A DNA stretch of 64,000 bases, taken from positions 42,370,401 to 42,434,400 of the forward strand of contig CM049317.1 in assembly GCA_026874595.1 (NCBI GenBank), given 5' to 3'. Below, in pieces: positions 24,010-35,484 of the stretch; position 1 is the first letter of the stretch; each line of letters begins with the position of its first letter. Origin of the DNA: Sipunculus nudus (lineage: Eukaryota; Annelida; Sipuncula; Golfingiida; Sipunculidae). A program made the position numbers and the translations under genes. The notes under the pieces were generated by a model. It had not been told where the DNA came from. It was given only the letters and a program-made list of their open reading frames with translations, and searched no databases.

Positions 24010-24295
24010 TGTCGGCAGCGGCACTACTATAATATCGGCAATGACAACCCGGTCCTGCTAAGTGTCCATGGCTATATTAGACCCTCGTTTTGCAGGTATA
24101 GTCTGACTAACTGATTTTCATGTAGAAAGTTATATCTTGGGTCACATTTATGCTTCTTTGTGAACTATTTTTTTTTTAATTTACACATCGTTCAACTGCA
24201 TATTAGCCAAGATGGCGGCGGTCGCATGGGGAACTCACGGGAGCGTAGCGGCACTCGAAATCGGCAAGGAAACCGAAGTTATGGGGTGTGTATGT
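24010..24295 (+). other. Non-repeat fragment with YY1-like motif and 41-codon frame
   Basis: AAGATGGCGGC (24209-24219) matches the YY1 consensus and overlaps the ATG at 24212. The frame reads MAAVAWGTHGSVAALEIG and continues about seven residues before it enters the inverted core repeat, closing at 24337. The segment is richer in GC than its surroundings and has no copy elsewhere in the window. It could be a captured promoter plus first exon of a host gene. No family is recognised. Confidence 0.35.
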
Positions 24296-25400
24296 CACTA
24301 TGAGCCCATAATTGTTAGTGACACTTGTGATATATGACTCCCTTTTGTATCAGCTCATGGAGTGATAAGGATATATCATTAGTGCATAACAAAAACACTG
24401 TTGCCGGAATGCTTTGGCCAGGCATTAAGACTATGAGAGTTAAGTGTTAAGGTTTAGCTACTGATTTATAAAATGATGGGAACATTTTGCAGTTTATATC
24501 ATGGAATCATAGCAATAAACTTAGTTTTCTAGATATCTGAATATTATTATACAAATCATCAGATATACCAGCAAGTGTTTGTTCTGATAATATGTGGGTC
24601 TTTACCTGGATTTGGGATGGCTTTATTTGATTACAAGACTCTTAGTGATGCTTTCTGCATTTCTTTTCTTTTAGGTTTTGCAGTTTACCTACCCTGCTGA
24701 CCCCATTGAATAGCAAGCTGATAATTAAAACAAATTTGACTTGCACTTTTTACATTTGCATGTTCATAAATCTGATATGAGAGCTCTCCAACCTGATCAT
24801 GCCTTTTGAATTGTTTTGGACATTCATAACTGTTACATTCCTTGAAGCAATTGCTACAAGTTTAGTGTCTTATTGGAGGATGTGTGATATCAAATGTCAG
24901 ACTTGTCAGAAAACCATTATGTCTGCCAGGTAGCCATTTCAGAAATCCTTTTGCCAGGGCAGTTTCTGTGATTTTTTTATGATGTTTGGTCCCTTTTAGA
25001 GGATGTTTGTTGTTCAATTTCCGACCTGTCAGAAATCCAATATGGCCACCAGGAAGCCAAATTTAAATTCCTTTAGAACATATTATCTCAAGAACTATTA
25101 AAGTGAATGCAGTGGGATGTATATTAATGTTATCTTGCATTGGGTCAAAGATTTCTTAATAAATATGACCATCATTTATGAAAGCTCAGTACAGTTGACT
25201 TGTATTGAATAAAAATTAATATGGAAGCACCCGTTTCACAATAATTCTTGCATGGATTTCCTTGATCTTTTGCTATATTTTGATCTTAAGTGTGGCCTGT
25301 GTGGTATTCCTTTTGAGACTGACAGGTATCGAGCAAGCTGTGGGATTAGTTCCTGATACCTCAACAACCATACATTTTGCCTCAGACCATCATTGTGCCG
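24296..25400 (-). repeat. Inverted copy of the family C core
   Basis: The reverse complement of about 15100-16190, recognised by TGACTCCCTTTTGTATCAGCT, the GGTCAGCAGGG region and the CAGACCATCA end. The similarity is high along the full length, so the inversion is not very old. Confidence 0.8.
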
Positions 25401-26420
25401 CAGAAAAACCTTGTGAGTGGGATAACTAAAAAAATATTTCACTGATTTTTTTCAAACTTTACATTTGTATAGATAAAGGTAAGGGGACAAAGCCTATTTA
25501 AAATGGGGTCATGCCCTATGCTAGGAGAATGACCTTGACCTTGAATAGGTCCATTATTGCTGAAAATAACACAAATTCTTAAATATCTCAAGTAAACTTG
25601 CATGGACTGGTCTAAAATTTAAGGTGACCGAAGATCTTGGATAGCCTTGTGATATACCGGAAACTGGTGGCGCCACCTATTATCCTTTTCTTGTTTTTAC
25701 GCCTTTTAATACCCCCATAATTGCCACTTGACAGTACTGTAAGCATTATAAGTCAACAACTAATGGACAGATTTCTTTCATATTATGCACATGTAGAGAG
25801 ATTGGCTATGGGATGAGGTCTGTTTACATTTGGGTCATGACCTTTACCATGAGAGTGGCCTTGACCTTTAATGTGTCCATATTTGGTGAAAATCACACAC
25901 CTCTTATGATATCTCCAGTGTTGATAGCCGTATGGATTTCAAACGTGACTTATGTATGGCCCACTACTAAAGTAAGAACCCTATAGGTTCTAGGGTCATG
26001 AGGTCTAAGGTCAAGGTCACTGGACTTGCATCTTACAAGATACTGTGGATGCATTTTAAGCCAAACTTTCAAGGTCTTCCATCTTGAATATATAGCTCAC
26101 TTGCCAATAGTGGATGATCCATATCAATTTTGGGGTCACAAGAACAAAGGTCAAGGCCACAGGAGCTATATGTCAAAAAATTAGTTCATTGATGATAATT
26201 CCTGCTTTTATTGATGTATTGATTTCAAACTTGACTTATATATGTCCCATTGAAAAAGCAAGACTCCAATTGATTTTGGGGTCATGAGGTCGAAGGTCAA
26301 GGTCACAGGACACATCTTTAAAAAGATTGTGGATGCATTTTCAGCCAAACATTTCATCTCAGACCTTTAATCTTGCACATATAGTTCATCTGCCAATAGA
26401 GGAAGACCCTTATCAATTTT
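25400..26420 (-). repeat. Inverted family P core fragment
   Basis: The reverse complement of P-family sequence such as 32640-33130, with one GGTGGCGCCACC palindrome (about 25667) and AGGTCAAGGTCA strings. Neither P terminus is present. Confidence 0.7.
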
Positions 26421-27555
26421 GATAACTTCGAGAATGTAGGTCGCAGTGACCTTATTTCAGGTTTGCAAGGAGATCTTTTTAGAACCTCTAAGACTGCATA
26501 GGGTTCATGGCCGCAGCCCCTATGGTTACGATTTCCGCCCTGCTAACGGACGGACGGACGGCCGGACGGCCGGCCGGACGGACAGACGGAAGGACGCCGG
26601 ACAAAGACCCATCGCTATAGCCCAGCATGACTGAAAGTCAGCTGAGCTAAAAATGAAGTTTTTCATTAATATCTCGAAGGTATTAAGTCCTAGTGACCAA
26701 ATTCTTGGCATGGTAGGGAATTTTGGAGACATCTAATTGTATGCCAAATTTTAGGAACTGAGAGCTGAAGCTGGGGAGCTGAGCTCTTGCAAACTGCATA
26801 ACACTAGCTTGATGTAAACAATTTGTTACATGGTGCTTGAAAACTTAAATAAAATCTACAGTTTTTGATCAACTGGTTTCAAATTTTTGGTGTTAACAGA
26901 CAAAATGTTAACAAAAACATGCTGAGAAAATTAAATCCACAGTACTTACAGTAAAAAAATGTGCCATGGTCAAAGTTGGGCAAAATTTAAGGTACCAATT
27001 TTTTATTTTTGTTAATATTTAAAAAAATTTAAAATATTTTGATATAATTTTTGGTATACAATTTAATTTTGATAAATTAAGTTATATTACTGGAAAAAAA
27101 GTCCATAGCTTTAACAAGTTTTGTTTTAAGTGATCAAATATCTTTCCTGATTTTTTACAAAATGCATTATGTTTGGGCCCATAACTTTTTTAAATTATAT
27201 AATACAGACATAATTTCTGGCATGTACATAGGAACTATATAGAAGAATATTTATGGTAAATATGAGGGAAAACAGATGAGTGGTTTTGATATTAGGCAGT
27301 CCTGAAGTGTGAAAATAGGTTTTTAATAAAAAATTGAGGTTTTTCCTTAATTTCTCAAAGGAACGAAGTCGCAAAGACCCAGTTTTCGGCTTGGTAGGAG
27401 ATCTTGGGGACATCTAACATTACGCTGAATTTTGGATTCCTAGGTCTTACGGTTTCAAAACGTGCCACATCTACGGACGGACGGACAGACGGACGGACGA
27501 CGGACAATGGACCACGACTATAGCTCAGATGACTTATAGTCAGCTGAGCTAAAAA

Positions 27556-28235
27556 ATTCGTAAAAATTTGAAAAAAATACAGGGAGTGCCACCAGTCTGC
27601 AGGAACTGATGAAACACTCCATGATCAATATATGTCCAAAGAATCATGGCTATCAAGGCATTAGTTATTCAGATACTGGAGCTTTTGTTTGTATCAAATT
27701 TTTAATTATTCTTGGGGGTATTTATGAGCCCTATAGCTCAGAGAATATGGGTAACAGAAACCTAATTTCAGGTTTCCAAGGAGATTTTTCATTAGTTTCC
27801 CTGGATGTCAAGTACAAAGATTCTAGGTACAGCAGTTACAGTTTGTGGCATGTTAACAGATGACCACTTCATTTGAAGGTCTCAAAAATAAAGAAAAAAA
27901 TTCGTAAAAATTGAAAAAAAATACTGATGGCGCCACCAGTTTACAGGAACTGATGGAACATCCCATGATCAATATGCCTGCAAAGAATCTTGGTGATCAA
28001 TGCAGTAGTTATTCAGAGACTTGAGTTTTTGTTTCAAATTTTGCATTATTCTGGGGGGGGGGGGGGGGGTGCTTCGGAGCCCCATAGCTCCAAGGATATG
28101 GGTAACAGAGACCTAATTTCAGGTTTCAAGGAGATTTATCATGGACCTCCCTGAATATTAAGTTAGAAGATTCCAGGTCCAGTGGTTAGGATTTGTGCCC
28201 TGTTAACAGATTACAGTTTCTTTGAGGTTTGAAAA
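27556..28235 (+). repeat. 336-bp tandem repeat, first block
   Basis: Two units of the GGTGGCGCCACCAGTCTGCAG family, interrupted on the right by the G element. Includes a G-run at 28053-28069. Confidence 0.8.
28053..28069. repeat. Poly-G tract
   Basis: About 17 guanines. In neighbouring units the same spot holds only 5-7 G (TTCTGGGGGGTACTT), so it is a slippage expansion inside a repeat unit. Confidence 0.95.
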
Positions 28236-30301
28236 CTAGATGTGTCGGAACGACACGAATGCCCCCGCCTGGGGCAAATTAGAAACATTTGTTAAATTTT
28301 GTAAATTTTTTTAAGTTCAGGAAGTGTTGTATGGTCAAAAGTAGGTGAACAAGGGCAAAATGCAAACTCGATCTGTAAAGGGTCATTATCAAGCAACACA
28401 CCAAAAATCAGGCCAGTATCTGCAAGCATTGTGAAAAAAAGTCCATATATGTGCATTTTTCATGAAAATTTCTGTCTTTCATGAAATTTTCTATGTTCAG
28501 GATCTGTCATATGGTGAAAAATAGGTTAACTGGGACGAAACGCGAACTCGATCTGTAAGTGGTCATTATGCGCCCACAGACCAAACATTAGGCCAGTATC
28601 TGTAAGCATTGCATTGCGAAACTAGAATATTAGCAAAAGTTAATAATCATTTATAAATTTAAATTGGAGAGGTATATACCATGTTTCATAACAATCCACC
28701 AAATGCTTCCTGAGAAATAAGCTCCTAAGTTTTCTTCTATACTAAGCTCTGTGACCTTGAAAAGTAGGTCAAGATCACCCATCTTTGAACTTGACCAAGA
28801 TTTTGTAAATATAATGCAATAGGACTGAAGAAATGAAGTTCCTGTGTTGAATACCTTTGGAGATATCCTGCACAAAAGGCCAAAATTGAAAAAATCTGAT
28901 AAAATATCATTTAAAAAATCAGAAATTGCAGGTGGCGCCACCAAAATTGTGCAGCACATACAGACCATCAGTCCCAATGATCATAGTAAGTTTTGTGAAA
29001 ATCCACACAATGGTTCCTGAGATATAAACTTCTGAGTGTTTTTCTATAATCAGCTCTAAAATGTAGAAAAATGGTTAAGATCACCCATCTTCGAACTTGA
29101 CCGAGATTTTATCGATATACATCTTCACTGCTGAAATAAAATTCCAACGGTGAATCCTTTTAGAGATATCCCGCTCACAAGGTAAAAGTTAACAGACGTG
29201 GAACGGACGGATGGACGGACGGACACCGAACAGACAGATGGACAGATGGACAGCTTGGGTAACGAAAATAGCCCTTCAGCCTATGAGCTGAGGGCTAAAA
29301 ACGGCTGTACATGTGTATTTGTCATGAAAATTTCTATTTTTCATGAATTTTTCTAAGTTTAGGAGCCGTAAAACGGTCAAAAGTAGGTCAACCGGGACGA
29401 AACACGAACTCGATCTGTAACTGGTCATTATCTGCCCACACACCAAAAATCAGGCCAATATCTACAGGCATTGCGAAAAAAAGTCCATACATGTGTATTT
29501 GTCATGAAAATTTCTATTTTTCATGAAATTTTCTAAGTTTAGGAGCCATAAAACGGTCAAAAGTAGGTCAACCGGGACGAAACCCGAACTCGATCTGTAA
29601 CTCGTCATTATCTGCCCACACACCAAAAATCAGGCCAATATCTGCAGGCATTGCGAAAAAAAGTCCGTACATGTGTATTTGTCATGAAAATTTCTATTTT
29701 TCATGAAATTTTCTAAGTTTAGGAGCCGTAAAACGGTCAAAAGTAGGTCAACCGGGACAAAACGCGAACTCCATCTGTAACTGGTCTATATCTGCTCACA
29801 CACCAAAAATCAGGCCAATATCTGCAGGCATTGCGAAAAAAAGTCTGTACATGTGTATCTGTCATGAATATTTCTTTCATGAAATTTTCTAAGTTTAGGA
29901 GCCGTAAAACGGTCAAAAGTAGGTCAACCGGGACAAAACGCGAACTCGATCTGTAACTGGTCTATATCTGCTCACACACCAAAAATCAGGCCAATATCTG
30001 CAGGCATTGCGAAAAAAAGTCCGTACATGTGTATCTGTCATGAATATTTCTATTTTTCATGAAATTTTCTAAGTTTAGGAGCCGTAAAACGGTCAAAAGT
30101 AGGTCAACCGGAACGAAACGCGAACTCAATCTGTAACTGGTCTATATCTGCCCACACACCAAAAATCAGGCCAATATCTGCAGGCATTGCGAAAAAAAGT
30201 CCGTACAACTGTTTGATTTCGGAAGGACGGAAGGACGGAAGGACGGAATGACGGACATGGGTAAAACTATATGCCCCGGCCACTTTGTGGCGGGGGCATA
30301 A
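28236..30301 (+). mobile_element. HINE family G, complete, with nested H element
   Basis: The 5' end is AACTAG with hairpin GTGTCG-gaa-CGACAC (28242-28256) and ATGCCCCCGCC (28259-28269). The 3' end is GGAC/GGAA repeats (30219-30255) and a stem-loop (30271-30300) ending GGCGGGGGCAT, the exact reverse complement of the 5' repeat. The core is about seven units of 180 bp, five of them nearly identical (29305-30200). It sits inside the 336-bp array. Confidence 0.87.
28620..29301 (+). mobile_element. HINE family H, nested in the G element
   Basis: Starts AACTAGAATATTAGC after GCATTGCGA of a 180-bp unit. It ends with GGAC/GACA repeats (29203-29250) and stem-loop TAGCCC-TTCAGC...GCTGA-GGGCTA (29270-29298) plus an A-run. 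The host unit resumes at TGTACATGTG. One GGTGGCGCCACC palindrome lies at 28932-28943. Confidence 0.65.
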
Positions 30302-30302
30302 C

Positions 30303-30930
30303 AAAAGAGAAAAAAATTTGCAAAATTTGAAAAAATACAGGTGGCGCCACCAGTCTGCAGGAAGTGATGGAACATCCCATGATCAATATTCATGCAGTGA
30401 TCTTGGTGATCAATGCAGTGGTTATTCAGATACTTGAGCTTTTGTATAACTGATGAAACATCTCATGATTAATATGTATGCCAAAAATCATGACCATCAG
30501 TGATGTAGTTAATGAGATATTGAAGTTTTTGTATGAAATTTTTGACTATACTGGGGGGGTACTTTTAGGCCCCATAGCTTGAAGGATATTGGTAACAGAG
30601 ACCTAATTTCTGGTTTCCATGGACATAGGTCTCTCAGAATATGAAGAATGAAGATTCTAGGTCCAGTCTTTACGATCTGTGCCCTGTTAACAGATGTCCA
30701 CATTTTTAAAGGTCTCAAAAATAGAGAAAAAAATTCGTAAAAAATTGAAAAATATAGGTGGCGCCACCAGTCTGCAGAAACTGATGAAACATCTCATGAT
30801 TAATATGTATGCCACAAATCATGACCATCAGTGATGTAGTTAATGAGATATTGAAGTTTTTGTATGAAATGTTTTACTATTCCGGGGCCCATAGCTCAAA
30901 GGAAATGGTTTACGAAATGGATGGACATGC
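30303..30930 (+). repeat. 336-bp tandem repeat, second block
   Basis: Continuation of the array interrupted by the G element. About two units, with palindromes near 30340 and 30756. It grades into P-family sequence after about 30900. Confidence 0.75.
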
Positions 30931-30939
30931 AAAATTTCA

Positions 30940-31850
30940 GACCGAAACCACTCCAGAGAAATGAGCAATTTTCACAGAAAGCAAATGTATGGGTGGATGC
31001 CACACAATAAAGATTGCAGATAGCCCCACCGGTCTTGAATACAAGATGGAGGTATCCAAGATCAATGGACATGCATAATTTCAGCCCAATCTGTCCATTA
31101 GTTTTAGACTTATCATGCTTACAGTACTGTCAAGTGGCAATGATAGGGTATTAAAAGGCGCAAAAACAAAAAAAGGACAGAATGTGGCGCCACCTGTCTT
31201 CCACAGAAGACAAAGCTATCCAAGATCTTTGGTCAATTTGATTTTTGGACCAATCCATGCATCTCTTATTGATATATGTATGATTTTGTGTGATTTTCAC
31301 CATATATGGCAATATTCAAGGTCATGGCCACTCTCATAAGAAAGGTCATGATCCCAATTTAAATATATATCCTCCCATAACCCATGTCTATGTATATGCA
31401 TAAAATGAATGAAATCTGTCCCAATCTCTCCATTAGTTTTTGACTTATAATGCTCACAGTAATGTTAAGTGGCAATGATGGAGGTATTAAACAGCATGAA
31501 AACAAGAATTTATAGGATAATAGGCGGCAACACTAGTTTCCTGTACATGACAACACTATCCAAGATCTTTGGTCAAATTGATTTTTGGATCAATCCATGC
31601 AGGATTTCTTGAGATATTTTATAATTTGTGTGATTTTCTCCCAAAATGGACCTATTCAAGGTCAAGGTCACTCTCCTAGTTAAGGTCATGACCCCATAGG
31701 TTTCGTCCTCTCACCCATATCTATGCACATCTCAAGTTTGGTAAAGATCAGTGAAATATTTTTTGAGTGATCGCGTCCAAAAGAAATCTCGGCGGTGGCA
31801 GCCCGACCATGCTTGAACGATACTATCCCGACTTTGTCTAGGGATACAAT
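30940..31850 (+). mobile_element. HINE family P, 5'-truncated copy
   Basis: Two to three P-core units, a short GGCGGTGGC remnant of the microsatellite (31790) and the 3' stem-loop (31822-31847: CTATCCCGAC-TTT-GTCTAGGGATA). The 5' terminus is absent. Confidence 0.7.
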
Positions 31851-32364
31851 TATCACATTTTTACAATTGATAGGTGGACATATTACCCCTTATTAGTGAA
31901 TTATTAAGCAACTAGTTACCTTAAGATGTTTTCATGAAAAGACTACTACTTATAATCTCAATAATATTTCCAATTTGCATATTTTATTATTTTAAAAATA
32001 TTATTTTATACAGGCACATGTTTTTATCTTATCATATTTGAATGTTTTGTACCCAAAACACTTTATTTTTTCATAAAAGCCAAATAATCAATACATCTAT
32101 ATTTATTGTATAATTAATTCCACCAATTTATTTAAATATGCAAATTTATGCAAATTATCTACATTAATACGTAAAGTTCAACAATTTTGATAACAGAATT
32201 TGATTCTACAGGAAATAAAACCCTAGAATCAATTAAGAATAGTCTTTAATTAAGGCTTATGAATTGTACTTGCCTTACCCTGTCTAAAATGTCATATTTT
32301 GAGCGATATATAACCCAAGCTTTAATATATGGCTGCCATTTTTTGAAGATCGATTTTCATTTAT
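31851..32364. other. No gene seen
   Basis: AT-rich spacer without recognisable repeats. An ATGGCTGCCATTTTTT string (around 32330) resembles a YY1 site, but no frame of note starts there. Confidence 0.5.
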
Positions 32365-33134
32365 AACTAGACATTTCTTGGCACCGCAGGTGCCAGAGTA
32401 TCCCCAGACATAGTAGCCCCCTCCCCTTTAAGAATAGGCCCCCATTTTTAGCAGCATATACTGACACTTGGCAAGCAATTATTGTTTCTTCCATCTATCA
32501 ATCCACAATATTTTTTGAAGATGTTGGTCCTTGACCTTGACCTTTGACCTCATGACCCCAAAATCAATTGGGGTCTTGCTTTTTCAATGGGACATATATA
32601 AGTCAAGTTTGAAATCTTTACATCAATAAAAGCAGGAATTATCGTCCAGAAACTAATTTTTGGACAATTGGCTCCTGTGGCCTTGACCTTTGACCTTCTG
32701 ACCCCAAAATTGATATGGATCATCCACTATTGGCAAGTGAGCTATATATTCAAGATGGAAGACCTGGAATGAAAGTTTGGCTTAAAATGCATCCACAGTA
32801 TCTTTTAAGATGCCAGTCCAGTGACCTTGACCTTTGACCTCATGACCCTAGAACCTATAGGGTTCTAACTTTAGTGGTGGGCCATACATAAGTCACGTTT
32901 GAAATCCATATGGCTATCAACACTGGAGATATCATAAGAGGTGTGTGATTTTCACCAAATATGGACACATTAAAGATCAAGGCCACTCTCATGGTAAAGG
33001 TCATGACCCAAATGTAAACAGACCTCATCCCATAACCCATCTCTATACATGTGCATAATATGAAAGAAATCTGTCCATTAGAATTTGACTTATAATGCTT
33101 ACAGTAGTGTCAAGTGGCCATTATAGGGGTATTA
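32365..33134 (+). mobile_element. HINE family P, 3'-truncated copy
   Basis: The 5' end is AACTAG, with hairpin GGCACC-gca-GGTGCC (32380-32394) and GTATCCCCAGAC (32398-32409). The core holds three perfect DR1 strings (near 32531, 32682 and 32826). It stops where the next family C element begins, and no P 3' end follows. Confidence 0.75.
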
Positions 33135-35484
33135 AACAAGAGGCCCATGGGCCATGACGCTCAGCTGAACTTGAATTACAAGCATGTTTTGCATTCAAAA
33201 TCTAATGAATATGTAGTCATCAGACATTAGTTTTAACTGGTATTGCAAGAATTAAATTTTGCTGGTAACAGCATGTTGCACATACAGACTAGAAATAAAG
33301 TGGAACTGCAAGGTTTTTTTTTGTTCTGGAATGCACAGACAATGAATAAATGATAAATCAACATTCCAAACTTGAGCACATAACCTGGTGTTGAGAAAAT
33401 GACATTCAGTCAGCTGAACCAAAAAATCTTAAAAATCGAAAGAATACAGGTGGTGCCACCAGTCTGCAGAAACTGATGGAACATTCCATGACCAATATCC
33501 ATGAAAAGAATTATGGTGATCAATGCATTAGTTTATCAGATACTTAAGCTTTTGTATCAAATTTTCCATTATTCTTGGGGGTACTTCGGAGTCCCATAGC
33601 TCAGAGATTTTGGGTAACAGAGACCTAATTTCAAGTTTCCATGGAGACTTTTCATGGGTCTCCCTGTCTGTCGAGAATGAAGATTCTAGTTCCAGTCGTT
33701 ACAATTTGTACCCTGTTGACAGATAACTACATCCTTAAAGGTCTCAAAATTAGAGAAAAAAAAATTGTGAAAATTTGAAAAAATACAGGTGGCACCACCA
33801 GTCTGCAGGAACTGATGGAACACCTCTTGATCAATATGTATGCAAAAAATCATGACCATCAGTGTTGTAGTTATTGAGATGTTGCAGTTTGTTTTTATCA
33901 AATTTTCCATTATTCTGGGGGCTAATTGGGAGCCCATCACACAGCTCAAAGTATATGGGTAACAGAGACTTTATTTCAGGTTTCCATGGAGACTTTTCAT
34001 GGACCTATCAGTGTGTCAAGAATGAAGATTCTAGGTCCAGTCTTTATGATTTGTGCCCTGTTCACATTTTTAAAGGTCTCAAAAATAGAGAAAACAATTC
34101 GTAAAAATTGAAAAATACAGGTGGCGCCACCAGTCTGCAGAAACTGATGAAACATCTCATCATCAATACGTATGCCAAAAATCATGACCATCAGTGATGT
34201 AGTTAATGAGATATTGAAGTTTTTGTATGAAATTTTTGACAATTCTGGGGGGTAATTTGGGGCCCCATAGCTTGAAGGATATGGGTAGCAGAGACCTAAT
34301 TTCAGGTTTCCATTGAGACTTTTCATGGGTCTCTAAGTGTGTTGAGAATGAAGATTCTAGGTCCAGTCGTTATGATTTGTGCCACGTTAACAGATGACAG
34401 CATCCTTAAAGGTCTCAAAAATAGAGGAAAAAATCGTAAAAAAATCTAACAATACAGGTGGCGCCACCAGTCTGCAGGAACTGATGGAACATCTGATCAT
34501 CAATACGTATGCCAAAAATCATGACCATCAGTGATGTAGTTAATGAGATATTGAAGTTTTTGTATGACATTTTTGACAATTCTAGGGGGTAATTTGGGGC
34601 CCCAAAGCTCAAAGGATATGGGTAGCAGAGACCTAATTTCAGGTTTCCATGGAGACTTTTCATAGGTCTCTAAGTGTTTCGAGAATGAAGATTCTAGGTC
34701 CAGTCGTTACAATTTGTGCCACATTAACAGATGACAGCATCCTTAAAGGTCTCAATAATAGAGGAAAAAAATCGTAAAAAATCTAACAATACAGGTGGTG
34801 CCACCAGTCTACAGGAACTGATGGAACATCTCATGATCAATATGTATGCCAAAAATCATTACCATCAATGATGTAGTTATTGAGATATTTGAAGTTTTTG
34901 TAAGAAATTTTTGACTAATCAAGGGGGTACTTTTGGGCCCCATAGCTCAAAGGATATGGGTAACAGAGACCTAATTTCTCGTTTCCAAGGAGATTTTTTC
35001 ATTGACCTCTCAATGTCTCAAGAATGAAGATTCTAGGTCTAGTCTTTACGATTTGTGCCTTGTTAACAGATGACAGCATCCTTTAAGGTCTCAAAAATAG
35101 AGAAAAAAATTTGTAAAAAATAAAAAAAATACAGGTGGCGCCACCAGTCTGCAGGAACTGATGGAACATCTCATGATCAATATGTATGCAAAAAATCATG
35201 ACCATCAGTGATGTAGTTAATGAGATATTGAAGTTTTTGTATGAAATTTTTTACTTTTCTGGGGGGTACTTTGGGGCCCCATAGCTAGAAGGATATGGGT
35301 AACAGAGACCTATTTTCTGGTTTCCAAGGAGATTTTTCATGGACCTCTCAGAATGCTAAGTTACAAGGTTCTAGGTCCAGTGGTTACGATTTGTGCCTGG
35401 TTAACGGACGGACAGATGGACAGACAGACGACGGACAAAGAGTGATCGCTATAGCTCAGATGACTTTCAGTCAGCTGAGCTAAA
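33135..35484 (+). mobile_element. HINE family C with 336-bp core
   Basis: The 5' end is AACAAG with the palindrome GGCCCATGGGCC (33142-33153, compensated variant of GACCCATGGGTC) and GCTCAGCTG. The 3' end is a GGAC/GACA stretch (35405-35440) and a stem-loop (35452-35482). The core is six units of 336-340 bp, each with one GGTGGCGCCACC-type palindrome. It shows that the 336-bp array belongs to the C family. Confidence 0.8.

Larger units (their letters stand above)
23500..26651 (+). mobile_element. Composite HINE family C element, nested
   Basis: The 5' end is CAAG with TGACCCATGGGTCA (23505-23518) and GCTCAGCTG. The 3' end is ACGG/CCGG repeats (26547-26590) and a stem-loop (26618-26649). It lies inside TTTTAATGGAAAAATGAAG, which is intact near 5908 and 58345. 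Between the termini are an unrelated 5' third (to about 24295), an inverted copy of the family C core (24296-25400), an inverted P-family core (25400-26420) and the usual 3' part. No insertion boundaries separate these pieces. Confidence 0.75.
21822..27553 (+). mobile_element. Family C element with 670-bp core, 5' end replaced, interrupted
   Basis: Starts at AAATATGATTTAGG directly after the G-family stem-loop and is collinear with 4225-6833. It is interrupted at 23500-26651. It resumes at ATGAAGTTTTTCATTAAT and ends with (ACGG)n (27474-27500) and a stem-loop (27521-27551). Confidence 0.8.
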
